Positions 8,490 to 16,394 of a DNA stretch of 64,000 bases are shown here, in pieces; the stretch's first letter is position 1; each line of letters starts with the position of its first letter. A program made the translations under genes and the position numbers. The notes beneath the pieces are model-generated. The model worked only from the letters and a program-made list of their open reading frames with translations, had not been told where the DNA came from and searched no databases. The DNA is from VXNF01 sp964291305. Lineage in GTDB: Bacteria > Actinomycetota > Acidimicrobiia > Acidimicrobiales > CATQHL01. The stretch covers positions 2,108,001 through 2,172,000 of the forward strand of contig OZ219783.1 in NCBI GenBank assembly GCA_964291305.2. The letters are read 5' to 3'.

Positions 8490-8908
8490 GTTGCGGGGCT
8501 GTCATCGACCCAACTCGCCTCAGCCAGCTAGCGGACGTGATGCTGCCGGCAGCCCACGGCATGCCATCTGCTGGGGACGTGGCCGCAGTTACCTCGCACT
8601 TAGACAGCGTGCTGTCGTGGCGACCCGACTTGCAGATACCTCTGGGGCGTGCGCTAGCCGCGCTAGACCCGGCGGGTTTCTCGCTTGACCAACTCGACGC
8701 TTACCGTCACGCCGATGAGGAGGCCTACTCGGCTCTGACAACTGTAGTAGCGGCGTGTTACTACCTGTGCCCAGAAGTGCGCCAGCGCATCGGATACCCC
8801 GGACAGGTAGCTAAGACCTACGACCCTTACGCCTACACCGACTGGGTTGCCGAAGGTCTACTCGACCCAGTGGTGGCCCGCGGTGCCATCTTCCGGGAGA
8901 CACCGTGA
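8486..8908 (+). CDS. Gluconate 2-dehydrogenase subunit 3-like protein
   Basis: A 140-residue protein starting at GTG 8486 inside the end of the GMC gene (GTGA overlap). The LPAAHGMPSAGDV segment near residue 20 and YYLCPEVRQRIGYPGQ near 92-107 are typical of the small subunit of membrane gluconate/glucose/fructose dehydrogenases. Usual members carry a Tat leader and escort the folded flavoprotein across the membrane. This one has no leader, so the pair may stay in the cytosol or use another route. Its stop overlaps the following alcohol dehydrogenase start by 4 nt. Confidence 0.75.
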   Translation: MSCGAVIDPTRLSQLADVMLPAAHGMPSAGDVAAVTSHLDSVLSWRPDLQIPLGRALAALDPAGFSLDQLDAYRHADEEAYSALTTVVAACYYLCPEVRQRIGYPGQVAKTYDPYAYTDWVAEGLLDPVVARGAIFRETP

Positions 8909-9993
8909 GCCGGTCCGTGCTGCTCGCCGACTACGCGGAAGGCCCAGTCGTGGTGGATCTGCCGGTGGGACCGCCCCCGGAGGGCGGGGCACTCGTGCAA
9001 ATCGAGGCCGCCACCGTCTGCGGTACCGATGTCCACATCGCCTCGGGGACTTTTGCTCATCTGGCCCGACTTCCTCTGGTGATGGGACACGAGGGTGCGG
9101 GCACGGTCCTAGAACTGGGTTTGGGACTTGAGCGGGATGCCCTGGGCCAACCACTGCGCCCCGGCGACCGGATTGTCTGGGCACATAACTGGTGCGGCCG
9201 CTGCTACTTCTGCGCGGTAGCCAAGCAGCCGACCCTGTGCGAGAACACCATGGGCTACGGCTGGGGGCCCTACGACGGCACGGCCAAAAACGGAACCTTC
9301 TCCGAGCACCTGCACGTATCGGCCGACTCCCGGGTATTGCGAGTGCCCTCCTGTGTCTCAGGCCCCCTAGCCTCGGCGGCCACCTGCGCTCTGCGCACGG
9401 TGATACACGCCTTTGAACGCAGTGGGCGTATCCGCTTCAGCGACTCGGTGGTGGTGCTGGGCGCCGGGCCGGTGGGTGTGCTGGCCGCGGCTGTTGCGCT
9501 AGCGGCCGGCGCGCATAACGTGATCCTGATCGGGGCCCCTACAAGCCGCTTGGCAGCCACGAACCGCTGGAACCTGGCCGCCCGGATCGACATCCAGAGC
9601 ACCGCCCCGGAGGAACGAATCCAACAGGTGCGGCAACTAACCGGAGGCCGGGGCGCCGACCTGGTGCTGGAATGCGCCGGGCCTCCCAGCGCATTCAACG
9701 AGGGCGTCCAGATGCTGCGCCGAGGCGGAAAGTTAATGGTCGTGGGCCAGGCTCATGACCAGACCGTGCCCCTCGACATAACCAGCCTGAAGGTGCGCCA
9801 GCAAACAGTGCTCACCTCGCTCTCGGCGGACATCTCTCATTACCACGAAGCGCTGCGCTTTCTGGAGCGCCACGCGGGCGAACTAGACCTCGAAACGGTT
9901 GTTTGTTCTACCAGCTACAGCCTCGAGGACATAGCTGACGCCCTCGCCGCCATGGCTGCCGGAGTCGAGATGAAACCGGTGATTTCGCCGTGA
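8905..9993 (+). CDS. Zinc-dependent medium-chain alcohol dehydrogenase
   Basis: A 362-residue MDR-family dehydrogenase. Catalytic zinc ligands are visible in ATVCGTDVHIASG near residue 37 and VMGHEGAGTVLE near 60. The structural zinc lobe is WCGRCYFCAVAKQPTLCEN near 97-115 with four Cys. The NAD(P) fold begins at VVLGAGPVGVLAAAVALAAG near 187. The GTG start overlaps the preceding stop, and the stop overlaps the aldehyde dehydrogenase start. Sorbitol/threonine dehydrogenase-like enzymes are the closest general relatives. It probably oxidises a secondary alcohol of the transported substrate (inference). Confidence 0.88.
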   Translation: MSRSVLLADYAEGPVVVDLPVGPPPEGGALVQIEAATVCGTDVHIASGTFAHLARLPLVMGHEGAGTVLELGLGLERDALGQPLRPGDRIVWAHNWCGRCYFCAVAKQPTLCENTMGYGWGPYDGTAKNGTFSEHLHVSADSRVLRVPSCVSGPLASAATCALRTVIHAFERSGRIRFSDSVVVLGAGPVGVLAAAVALAAGAHNVILIGAPTSRLAATNRWNLAARIDIQSTAPEERIQQVRQLTGGRGADLVLECAGPPSAFNEGVQMLRRGGKLMVVGQAHDQTVPLDITSLKVRQQTVLTSLSADISHYHEALRFLERHAGELDLETVVCSTSYSLEDIADALAAMAAGVEMKPVISP

Positions 9994-11465
9994 GCGCCAC
10001 CTCGGTCTCGCTGCGCGACGCCTACCCGCTGCTAGTGGGAGACCGCCGAATCGACACTTCTTCTCGCTGGCTGCCAGCAGTGGCCCCTGGCAGCGGCGAG
10101 CAGGTGGCCGAGGTGCCGCTAGCAGGCGCTGAGTTGGTGGATGCCGCGGTCGGGGCCGCCAGAGCGGCTGCGCCAGCGTGGGCCGCCCTGGGTGCGGCCG
10201 AGCGCGGCCGCTACCTTTATCGCCTCGCCGAGGCGGTCCGGGCCGATGCCGAGCGGCTCGCCGCCATCGACGCACTCGACAGCGGCAACCCGCTAGCCGC
10301 CATGCGCTTAGACCTGAGCTACGGAGCCGAAGCCCTGAGCTATTTCGCCGGCATCGCCCGAGAACTGCACGGCAAGACTCTTCCGGCATCCCCCGGCGGA
10401 CTGCATCTAACGCTGCGGGAGCCCTACGGCGTGGTGGGTCGCATCCTGCCGTTTAATCACCCTTTGATGTTCACATTGTTCCACTCGGCGGCTCCCCTGG
10501 CTGCCGGCAACACCGTCATTGTGAAAGCGCCAGACCAAACCCCGATCTCACCGCTCGAGATCGCTTACTTGGCTGGCGAGGTACTGCCCCCCGGCGTTTT
10601 GACCGTGCTGACCGGCGACGGCGCCACCACCGGCGAGGCCTTAGTAGCGCATCGGGGGATCGGCCGAATCGGCTTCACAGGACGCGGCGCCACCGGCCTG
10701 CGAGTAATGCAAGCAGCGGCCGCCTCGGGCCACGTCAAACACGTAACGCTGGAGCTAGGCGGCAAGAACCCGCTGCTGGTGGGCCCCGACGCCGACCCGC
10801 ACTACGTAGCCGATCAGGCCGTGCGGGGCATGAACTTCGAATCCTCCCAGGGACAATCCTGTGGGTCCACCTCCCGCCTCTACGTACCGGACGACCTGCA
10901 CGACGCCGTGGTGGACGCCCTGGCGGCGAGGCTCGGGAACATCACCGTGGGCGACCCTCTCGCAGCCGACACCACTATGGGGCCCCTGGTGTCTGCCGAG
11001 CAGCTTCAGCGGGTAGCGGGATTCGTGGCAACCGGCCGCCAAGAGGGTGCCCGGCTGGTATGTGGCGGCGGGCGACCCGCAGATGTGCATTTGGGGGGCT
11101 TTTACTTGCAGCCCACCCTTTTTGACGAGGTTGAAGACAGCCACACCATCGCCAAAGAGGAGATCTTCGGCCCGGTGCTGTCGGTTCTGCGCTGGCGCGA
11201 CCGTGACGAACTCATTGCCTCGGCGAACGCCACCCGCTACGGGCTTACCGCCAACATCATCACCGGTGACCTCGACTGGGCCGTGGACACCGCCCGGCGC
11301 CTAGAGGCCGGGTGTGTCTGGATCAACGGGAGAGGCCAACACTTTCTAGAAACACCGTTCGGGGGCTACAAGGATTCGGGGCTCGGATCAGAGGGCTCCA
11401 TGGATTCGCTGCTGAGCTACACCCGAACCAAGGTCGTACACATCCTCGACATTGGAGAGCACTAA
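9990..11465 (+). CDS. NAD(P)-dependent aldehyde dehydrogenase
   Basis: A 491-residue full-length ALDH. Visible features are the N-anchor YGVVGRILPFNHPL near 144, NTVIVKAPDQTPISP near 172, the general-base Glu in HVTLELGGKNPLL near residue 255, and the nucleophile Cys in SSQGQSCGSTSR near residue 291. EEIFGPVLSVLRWRD near 390 and the C-terminal FGGYKDSGLGSEGS follow. GTG start, 4-nt overlap with the alcohol dehydrogenase; the stop overlaps the next start as TAATG. With the preceding dehydrogenase it can take an alcohol to the acid. Confidence 0.9.
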   Translation: MSATSVSLRDAYPLLVGDRRIDTSSRWLPAVAPGSGEQVAEVPLAGAELVDAAVGAARAAAPAWAALGAAERGRYLYRLAEAVRADAERLAAIDALDSGNPLAAMRLDLSYGAEALSYFAGIARELHGKTLPASPGGLHLTLREPYGVVGRILPFNHPLMFTLFHSAAPLAAGNTVIVKAPDQTPISPLEIAYLAGEVLPPGVLTVLTGDGATTGEALVAHRGIGRIGFTGRGATGLRVMQAAAASGHVKHVTLELGGKNPLLVGPDADPHYVADQAVRGMNFESSQGQSCGSTSRLYVPDDLHDAVVDALAARLGNITVGDPLAADTTMGPLVSAEQLQRVAGFVATGRQEGARLVCGGGRPADVHLGGFYLQPTLFDEVEDSHTIAKEEIFGPVLSVLRWRDRDELIASANATRYGLTANIITGDLDWAVDTARRLEAGCVWINGRGQHFLETPFGGYKDSGLGSEGSMDSLLSYTRTKVVHILDIGEH

Positions 11466-12208
11466 TGAACCTCAAAGCCGACAACGACCGCGGGACCCAC
11501 GAAAGTGGAACCAACGGCAGCGAATCCCTCAGGGTCAAAATTGCCACCTCCACCCGAATCCTCGTGAGGGAACGGCTGATCGGGCCTTTCGGGCATCCGT
11601 CAGCGCGGGTTCCGGGCACCGACCTGGTAGCAGTCCTGGGCCACACACACGACAACGTGAAAGACCTAGCTCTCACTAACCCCGATGATGTCGTGATCAT
11701 GGACCTAGACGGATCGGTTGTAGAGGGCACAATGGAAGCCCCTGGTGAGCGATTCATGCACACTGAGATCTACCGACGCCGAGATGATGTCAACTCGGTC
11801 GTGCACGCCCACCCCATGGCTTGCATTGCCTTTTCCACTACGGATGTTCCGCTGCAACCTATCTGGCACCTTTGCACTCTGTTCGCCGACGGCATCCCCG
11901 TGCATCGCTCGGCGGTGCAGATCGACGACATCGAGCGAGGTCGCGCCGTAGCAACCACGCTGGGAGATCACAAAGCCGTCCTGCTACAAGGACATGGACT
12001 CGCTGTAGTCGGCTCCTCTATCGAGGAGGCCACGGTGAGCGCAGTGAACTTGGAACGCTCGGCGCGCCTGCAAATCATGGCCCAAGGTCTTGGCACTGTG
12101 GCAGCGATCGACCGCGGCGAACTCAACGACGATTTGCTAACCCACGGTCTGAGCCTCGAGGAGTACACCCACACCCAGTGGGACTACTGGGCCATGGAAG
12201 TGTCGTAA
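11465..12208 (+). CDS. Class II aldolase/adducin-family protein
   Basis: A 247-residue protein of the class II aldolase fold. The family zinc-site His pair is in VVHAHPMACIAFS near residues 112-124, with the third metal His in LLQGHGLAVVGSS near 178. Upstream, LIGPFGHPSARVPG matches the N-terminal phosphate-binding region (usually GxxGNxSxR). The Asn of that motif is replaced by His (GHPSAR), which fits a decarboxylase- or dehydratase-like branch better than a classical fuculose-phosphate aldolase. TAATG overlaps lie at both ends. Metal-dependent cleavage or decarboxylation of an acid product of the pathway is an inference. Confidence 0.82.
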   Translation: MNLKADNDRGTHESGTNGSESLRVKIATSTRILVRERLIGPFGHPSARVPGTDLVAVLGHTHDNVKDLALTNPDDVVIMDLDGSVVEGTMEAPGERFMHTEIYRRRDDVNSVVHAHPMACIAFSTTDVPLQPIWHLCTLFADGIPVHRSAVQIDDIERGRAVATTLGDHKAVLLQGHGLAVVGSSIEEATVSAVNLERSARLQIMAQGLGTVAAIDRGELNDDLLTHGLSLEEYTHTQWDYWAMEVS

Positions 12209-14544
12209 TGGCCGCCGGCGGCGGTGGGGGTGGACGACGCAACGACGCTCGACTGCTGCGCGGTGGCGGGTGCTACGTGGCCGACATCCACCTAGCGGGC
12301 ATGCAGCACGCCGTCTTCGTGCGAAGCCACTTGGCCCATGCGGCCGTGGAAGGCGTGGAAATTCCCCCTGGGATAAAGGGATTCACGGGCAGCACCCTGG
12401 ACGGGCGGCTGGCGCTCATGGCGCCCAACGAGGCCGACGGCGGCGTCTTCGAGGAACGCCTAATTCGTGCCCTCGGCGACGAGCAGATCTTCGTACGCCA
12501 CGAAAATCGGCCGTTGCTGGCTACCGACCGGGTCCGCCACGTAGGCGATCCGCTTGCGGTGGTCGTGGCCGCCGACCCGTACTCGGCCACCGACGCCGCC
12601 GAGCGAGTGCATGCCGACTTAGCCCCCCTACCGGCTGTGACCGACCCCGAGACAGCTCTGGCTTCCGGAGCGCCGCTGCTCTACGACCACTGGCCCGACA
12701 ACCGGTCGCTGCGCATCGCCACCGGCTTCGGCGATGTGGAAGCGGCGTTCGCGGGTGCCGCCCACATTGGGAAGAGGCGGCTGCACTCGGCCAGGCTGTC
12801 CTGCCATCCCCTCGAGCCGCGCGGCGTGGTAGCGCACCACGACGCCCGAACAGATCTACTAACCGTGTGGAGCAGCACCCAGATTCCTCACCCGCTCCGC
12901 TCCGCGCTGGCAAAGTCTCTAGGGCTACCCGCAAACCGGGTGCGGGTTGTGGCTCCCGACGTGGGAGGCGGCTTCGGTTCTAAGGCGCTCCCCTACGCCG
13001 AAGAGTTTGTCGTGGCTTTCCTAGCAATGGAACTAGGCGTGCCGGTGAAGTGGCTAGAGCAGCGCCGCGAGCACGGCACCAGTGCGATCCAGTCCCGGGA
13101 CCAGATCCACGAAATCGAACTGGCGCTTGCCAGCGATGGACGAATCCTCGCAGTGCGCGACCGGATTCTGGTGGACGCCGGTTCCGCCAACCCTCTGGGG
13201 GTCGTGCAGCCCTACAACACGCTCGCCCATCTCTGCGGCTGCTATCGGGTGCCCGCGCTGGCTGTAGAAGCCACTGCGGTAGTGACAAATAAGGCTCCGC
13301 TATCGCCATACCGAGGCGCCGGGCGCCCCGAGGCAGTCTTCGCCATGGACCGGATTATCGACATCACTGCACGGGAGGCGGGCCTTGACCCGCTGGAGGT
13401 GCGGCGCCGAAATCTGGTGCCCAGCGACGAGATGCCATACGAGGTAGGGATCAACTATCGGGACGGCACCCCGATGCGCTACGACAGTGGCGACTTCCCC
13501 GCCTGCTTCGAGACCGCTCTGGCTATGGCGGGAACCGATCTCGAGCGCCGAGGCGGGGCGGTTGACGAGAGGGGCCGCCGGATCGGCCTCGGGGTTTCTA
13601 CCTACGTAGAGGGCACCGGCGTGGGTCCGTTCGAGAGCGCGCTGGTACGCCTCGACGAAACAGGCCATGTTGAGGTAGCCACAGGGGCCTGCTCACAGGG
13701 ACAAGGCCACGAGACCGTGTTCGCCGAGTTGTGCGCCCGTGCCCTGGGAACCGACCCCGCCAGGGTCACCGTCACCGGTGGGGATACCGCTGCAGTTCCG
13801 TACGGCTGGGGGACTCTGGCCAGCCGGAGCGCGGTTGTGGCCGGCAGCGCCATCTGGATCGCCGCCGTTGCGGTACGCGACCGTATTCTGGAGACGGTGG
13901 CGGATCATTGGGAGGTCTCGGCTGCCGACCTGAGGATCCGCAACGGCACCGTCGAGTTGGCCGGCATGCCGACGCGGCGCATGTACCTGGCTGACGTGGC
14001 TGCCGGATTCGCCCCTGGTGGCGTCTTCGCTGGCCGCCACGTCGGCGAGCTAGCTGAGTTGGTCTGCTTCGAACCCCCTACGGTTACCTTCGCTAACGGC
14101 TCCCACGTGGCCCGCGTAGCCGTCGAGGAGTCCACCGGCGCAGTGGAGATCCTGGACTATGTGGTCGTCCACGACGCCGGTCCGCTGCTGGCGCCGGTAA
14201 TCGTGGACGGTCAGATCGCCGGCGGGGTGGCCCAGGGGGTCGGTGCCGCCCTCTTCGAGGAGGTGACTTACGACGCCGATGGCCAACCACTCAACCCCAC
14301 CCTTTTGGACTACCTGGTGCCCGACGCCAGCGGGATACCTCTGTTAGAGGTAGCGCACATCGAGACCCCGTCTCCTTTGAACCCGCTGGGCATCAAAGGG
14401 GTGGGAGAAGCCGGGGCCATCTCACCGCCGGCGGCGATCGCCAACGCCATCGAGGACGCCCTCTGTGACCTCGGCACCCAGATCGACAGAGTGCCTGCTA
14501 GCCCCATGTATGTCTTCGAGCAGTTGCGCCGGAGCCAGTCGTGA
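12208..14544 (+). CDS. Xanthine dehydrogenase-family molybdopterin-binding (large) subunit
   Basis: A 778-residue Mo subunit. Family landmarks are DVGGGFGSKALPYAEEF near 250, APLSPYRGAGRPEAVFAMDR near 362 and ACSQGQGHETVFAELCA near 493. The C-terminal segment LGIKGVGEAGAISPPAAIAN carries the catalytic-position Glu in GVGEAG. Normally this subunit works with separate FAD and 2Fe-2S subunits (CO-dehydrogenase/nicotinate-hydroxylase type). Neither is encoded anywhere in the window, so partners must lie elsewhere or the electron route is different. ATG at 12208 overlaps the aldolase stop (TAATG); the end overlaps the ATPase start. Hydroxylation of an aldehyde or heterocycle is the family role. 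Confidence 0.88.
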   Translation: MAAGGGGGGRRNDARLLRGGGCYVADIHLAGMQHAVFVRSHLAHAAVEGVEIPPGIKGFTGSTLDGRLALMAPNEADGGVFEERLIRALGDEQIFVRHENRPLLATDRVRHVGDPLAVVVAADPYSATDAAERVHADLAPLPAVTDPETALASGAPLLYDHWPDNRSLRIATGFGDVEAAFAGAAHIGKRRLHSARLSCHPLEPRGVVAHHDARTDLLTVWSSTQIPHPLRSALAKSLGLPANRVRVVAPDVGGGFGSKALPYAEEFVVAFLAMELGVPVKWLEQRREHGTSAIQSRDQIHEIELALASDGRILAVRDRILVDAGSANPLGVVQPYNTLAHLCGCYRVPALAVEATAVVTNKAPLSPYRGAGRPEAVFAMDRIIDITAREAGLDPLEVRRRNLVPSDEMPYEVGINYRDGTPMRYDSGDFPACFETALAMAGTDLERRGGAVDERGRRIGLGVSTYVEGTGVGPFESALVRLDETGHVEVATGACSQGQGHETVFAELCARALGTDPARVTVTGGDTAAVPYGWGTLASRSAVVAGSAIWIAAVAVRDRILETVADHWEVSAADLRIRNGTVELAGMPTRRMYLADVAAGFAPGGVFAGRHVGELAELVCFEPPTVTFANGSHVARVAVEESTGAVEILDYVVVHDAGPLLAPVIVDGQIAGGVAQGVGAALFEEVTYDADGQPLNPTLLDYLVPDASGIPLLEVAHIETPSPLNPLGIKGVGEAGAISPPAAIANAIEDALCDLGTQIDRVPASPMYVFEQLRRSQS

Positions 14545-15296
14545 GCAACGCGGTGCTGCAAGTGGCGGGGATCCGCAAGCGCTATGGCGGCGTCGTGGCG
14601 CTTCGAGACGTATCGCTGGACTTCCCCAGCGGTTCGCTCACAGCCATCGTAGGAGACAACGGCGCCGGTAAGAGCACTCTGCTTAAGATCATCTCCGGCG
14701 CCGAGCAGCCCGACTCCGGCAGCATCATCCTGCATGGCGAGCCGCGGCGTTTCCGCTCACCCGAGGACGCCCGGGCCGCCGGAATCGAGACCGTCTACCA
14801 GGACCTCGCCCTAGCAGACAACCTGGACGCCGCCCAGAACCTGTTCATGGGACGGGAGCTGAAGGTGGGGTGGGGACCACTCACGTTCCTGCGAAGCCGG
14901 GCCATGCGCCGTAACACCAGCGACATCATCCGTCGACTCAACATCAAGATTCCGTCGGTGCGCATCCCGGTTGAGCACTTCTCCGGCGGCCAGCGCCAGG
15001 GGGTCGCTATCGCCCGGGCTATGAACTGGGGCCACGAGGTGATCGTCATGGACGAGCCCACCGCAGCGCTTGGCATAGCCGAGACGGCCCGGGTAGAGGA
15101 ACTAATCGTAACTCTGCGAGAACGTGGGCTGACGATCGTGGTAGTAAGCCACAACCTCGACCAGGTGTTCCGGCTGGCTGACCGGATCGCGGTAATGCGC
15201 CGTGGCCAGCTGATTGAGTTGCTGGAAGCCGATCAAACCGAAGCTCAGCAGCTGGTTTCGCTCATAACCGGGCTGTCGGCATCCACAGAGAAGTGA
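14541..15296 (+). CDS. Sugar ABC transporter ATP-binding protein, single nucleotide-binding domain
   Basis: A 251-residue ABC ATPase. Walker A is VGDNGAGKSTLLKI near residues 37-50, the signature FSGGQRQGVAIARAM near 145-159, Walker B VIVMDEPTAALG near 167-178, and the H-loop VVVSHNLDQVF near 199. Many ribose-type importers use a fused tandem ATPase of about 500 residues; this one is a single domain, like fructose-importer types, and should act as a homodimer with the permease at 4732. It is separated from permease and binding protein by eight enzyme genes but lies in the same tightly overlapping operon. Confidence 0.92.
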   Translation: MSNAVLQVAGIRKRYGGVVALRDVSLDFPSGSLTAIVGDNGAGKSTLLKIISGAEQPDSGSIILHGEPRRFRSPEDARAAGIETVYQDLALADNLDAAQNLFMGRELKVGWGPLTFLRSRAMRRNTSDIIRRLNIKIPSVRIPVEHFSGGQRQGVAIARAMNWGHEVIVMDEPTAALGIAETARVEELIVTLRERGLTIVVVSHNLDQVFRLADRIAVMRRGQLIELLEADQTEAQQLVSLITGLSASTEK

Positions 15297-15306
15297 GAGG
15301 ACTGGC

Positions 15307-15822
15307 GTGAGCGCCGACCATGTCGAAGTAATCCTGGCTCAGTGGGCACGCGAGCGTCCCGAACTGGACGCCTCCTCTATCGGCATCTTCGGGCGGATAT
15401 CGCGTATAGATCGCCTCTTCCAACAGGCTATGGCCGAGTTCTTACGACCCTACGGACTCACGCTGGGACTGTTCGACGTACTGGCAGCGCTCCGACGACT
15501 GGGAGCCCCGTTCCAAGCAAGGCCTAGCGACCTTGCCGAGACGGTGATGCTGACCTCTGGCGGAATGACTGGGAGGCTAGATCAGCTGGAGCAAGCTGGT
15601 CTGGTGGTGCGAGTGCCCGACCCCGATGACCGACGGGGGATGCTGGCGCGGCTCAGCAGCGAGGGCCAAGAACTCATCGATGGGCTTATGGCCAAGCATC
15701 TAGACCGGTGGCTCACCTGCCTGGGCTGGCTGCGCACCAGCGAACTGGAGGCGTTTGCCGGCTACCTCAGAGAACTAGAGGCCCAGTTGCGTTCGGGAGC
15801 GCCCGGGGTGCCGTTGGATTAG
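15307..15822 (+). CDS. MarR-family transcriptional regulator
   Basis: A 171-residue winged-helix protein with the MarR layout: an N-terminal dimer helix, LTLGLFDVLAALRRLG near 52-67, RPSDLAETVMLTSGGMTGRL near 75-94 (recognition helix region), the wing VRVPDPDDRRGMLARLSSEG near 104-123, and a C-terminal dimer helix. GTG start 10 nt after the ATPase stop. As last gene of the catabolic operon it probably represses the operon until a ligand binds; the inverted repeat at 3349-3384 is the best candidate site. The C-terminus overlaps the 3' end of the convergent gene by 4 nt. Confidence 0.88.
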   Translation: MSADHVEVILAQWARERPELDASSIGIFGRISRIDRLFQQAMAEFLRPYGLTLGLFDVLAALRRLGAPFQARPSDLAETVMLTSGGMTGRLDQLEQAGLVVRVPDPDDRRGMLARLSSEGQELIDGLMAKHLDRWLTCLGWLRTSELEAFAGYLRELEAQLRSGAPGVPLD

Positions 15823-16265
15823 CCGCCGGCGGCCTGCTCGCCGACGGCTCCAATGGATGCTAGATACTGCGCGTTCAGTTCTAGTACGACGACAGCGTCG
15901 AGCGCCTCGAGTTCTATGCCCTCGGCTGCAGCCCGCCGCAGCAACTCATCCAGAGCCTCTTCGGGGGCACTCTGACTGGGTGTGCGCACGAATCCGCCAG
16001 CCATAGCATCGGCCCTGCCGAAGGCGGCCACACCTCTACGCCTCAGGTGGTCCAGGTGCCAGGCCAGCAGCAGCGCCACCGCTTCAGACCCCATGCGCTC
16101 GGCGCTCTCGGCGGGAAGATCGCGGTGTACAAACTCCGTAGCGGCACGCAGGTCGTAAACCGCTACGGCTTCGGTGTTAGCCAAGCGAGAGCTGACCGCA
16201 GCAACCGTGTACCAAGCCACCGCCAACACGATCAAGGCAGCTAAGGCAATGAACACCCAAATCAT
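15819..16265 (-). CDS. Single-pass membrane-anchored hypothetical protein
   Basis: A 148-residue protein. The N-terminus IWVFIALAALIVLAVAWYTV is a membrane anchor or uncleaved signal. The rest is a soluble, Ala/Glu-rich helical domain with WHLDHLRRRGVAAFGR near 69-84 and APEEALDELLRRAAAEGIEL. I do not recognise a family; similar small anchored proteins occur widely in actinobacteria. It converges on the MarR gene (4-nt overlap). It begins 130 bp downstream of the first FN3 gene, with a hairpin between them. Confidence 0.6.
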   Translation of the reverse strand: MIWVFIALAALIVLAVAWYTVAAVSSRLANTEAVAVYDLRAATEFVHRDLPAESAERMGSEAVALLLAWHLDHLRRRGVAAFGRADAMAGGFVRTPSQSAPEEALDELLRRAAAEGIELEALDAVVVLELNAQYLASIGAVGEQAAGG

Positions 16266-16340
16266 GCCAACCCGCGCACCTCGTTGGTCTACACTACTTT
16301 TATTCGATAGCGGTTATTCTGTAGTAACGTAACACTCTGA

Positions 16341-16359
16341 GCACCCGTTAGGCGGGTGC
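16341..16359 (-). terminator. Short GC stem-loop, probable terminator of the first FN3 gene
   Basis: GCACCCG (16341-16347) and CGGGTGC (16353-16359) form a perfect 7-bp stem with a 5-nt loop, 36 bp past the stop of the minus-strand FN3 gene. No strong T run follows, so it is a weak or factor-assisted terminator at best. Confidence 0.4.
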
Positions 16360-16394
16360 CCAAGTGGCGAGGTTGGGTGGTTATTTTTAGCTGG

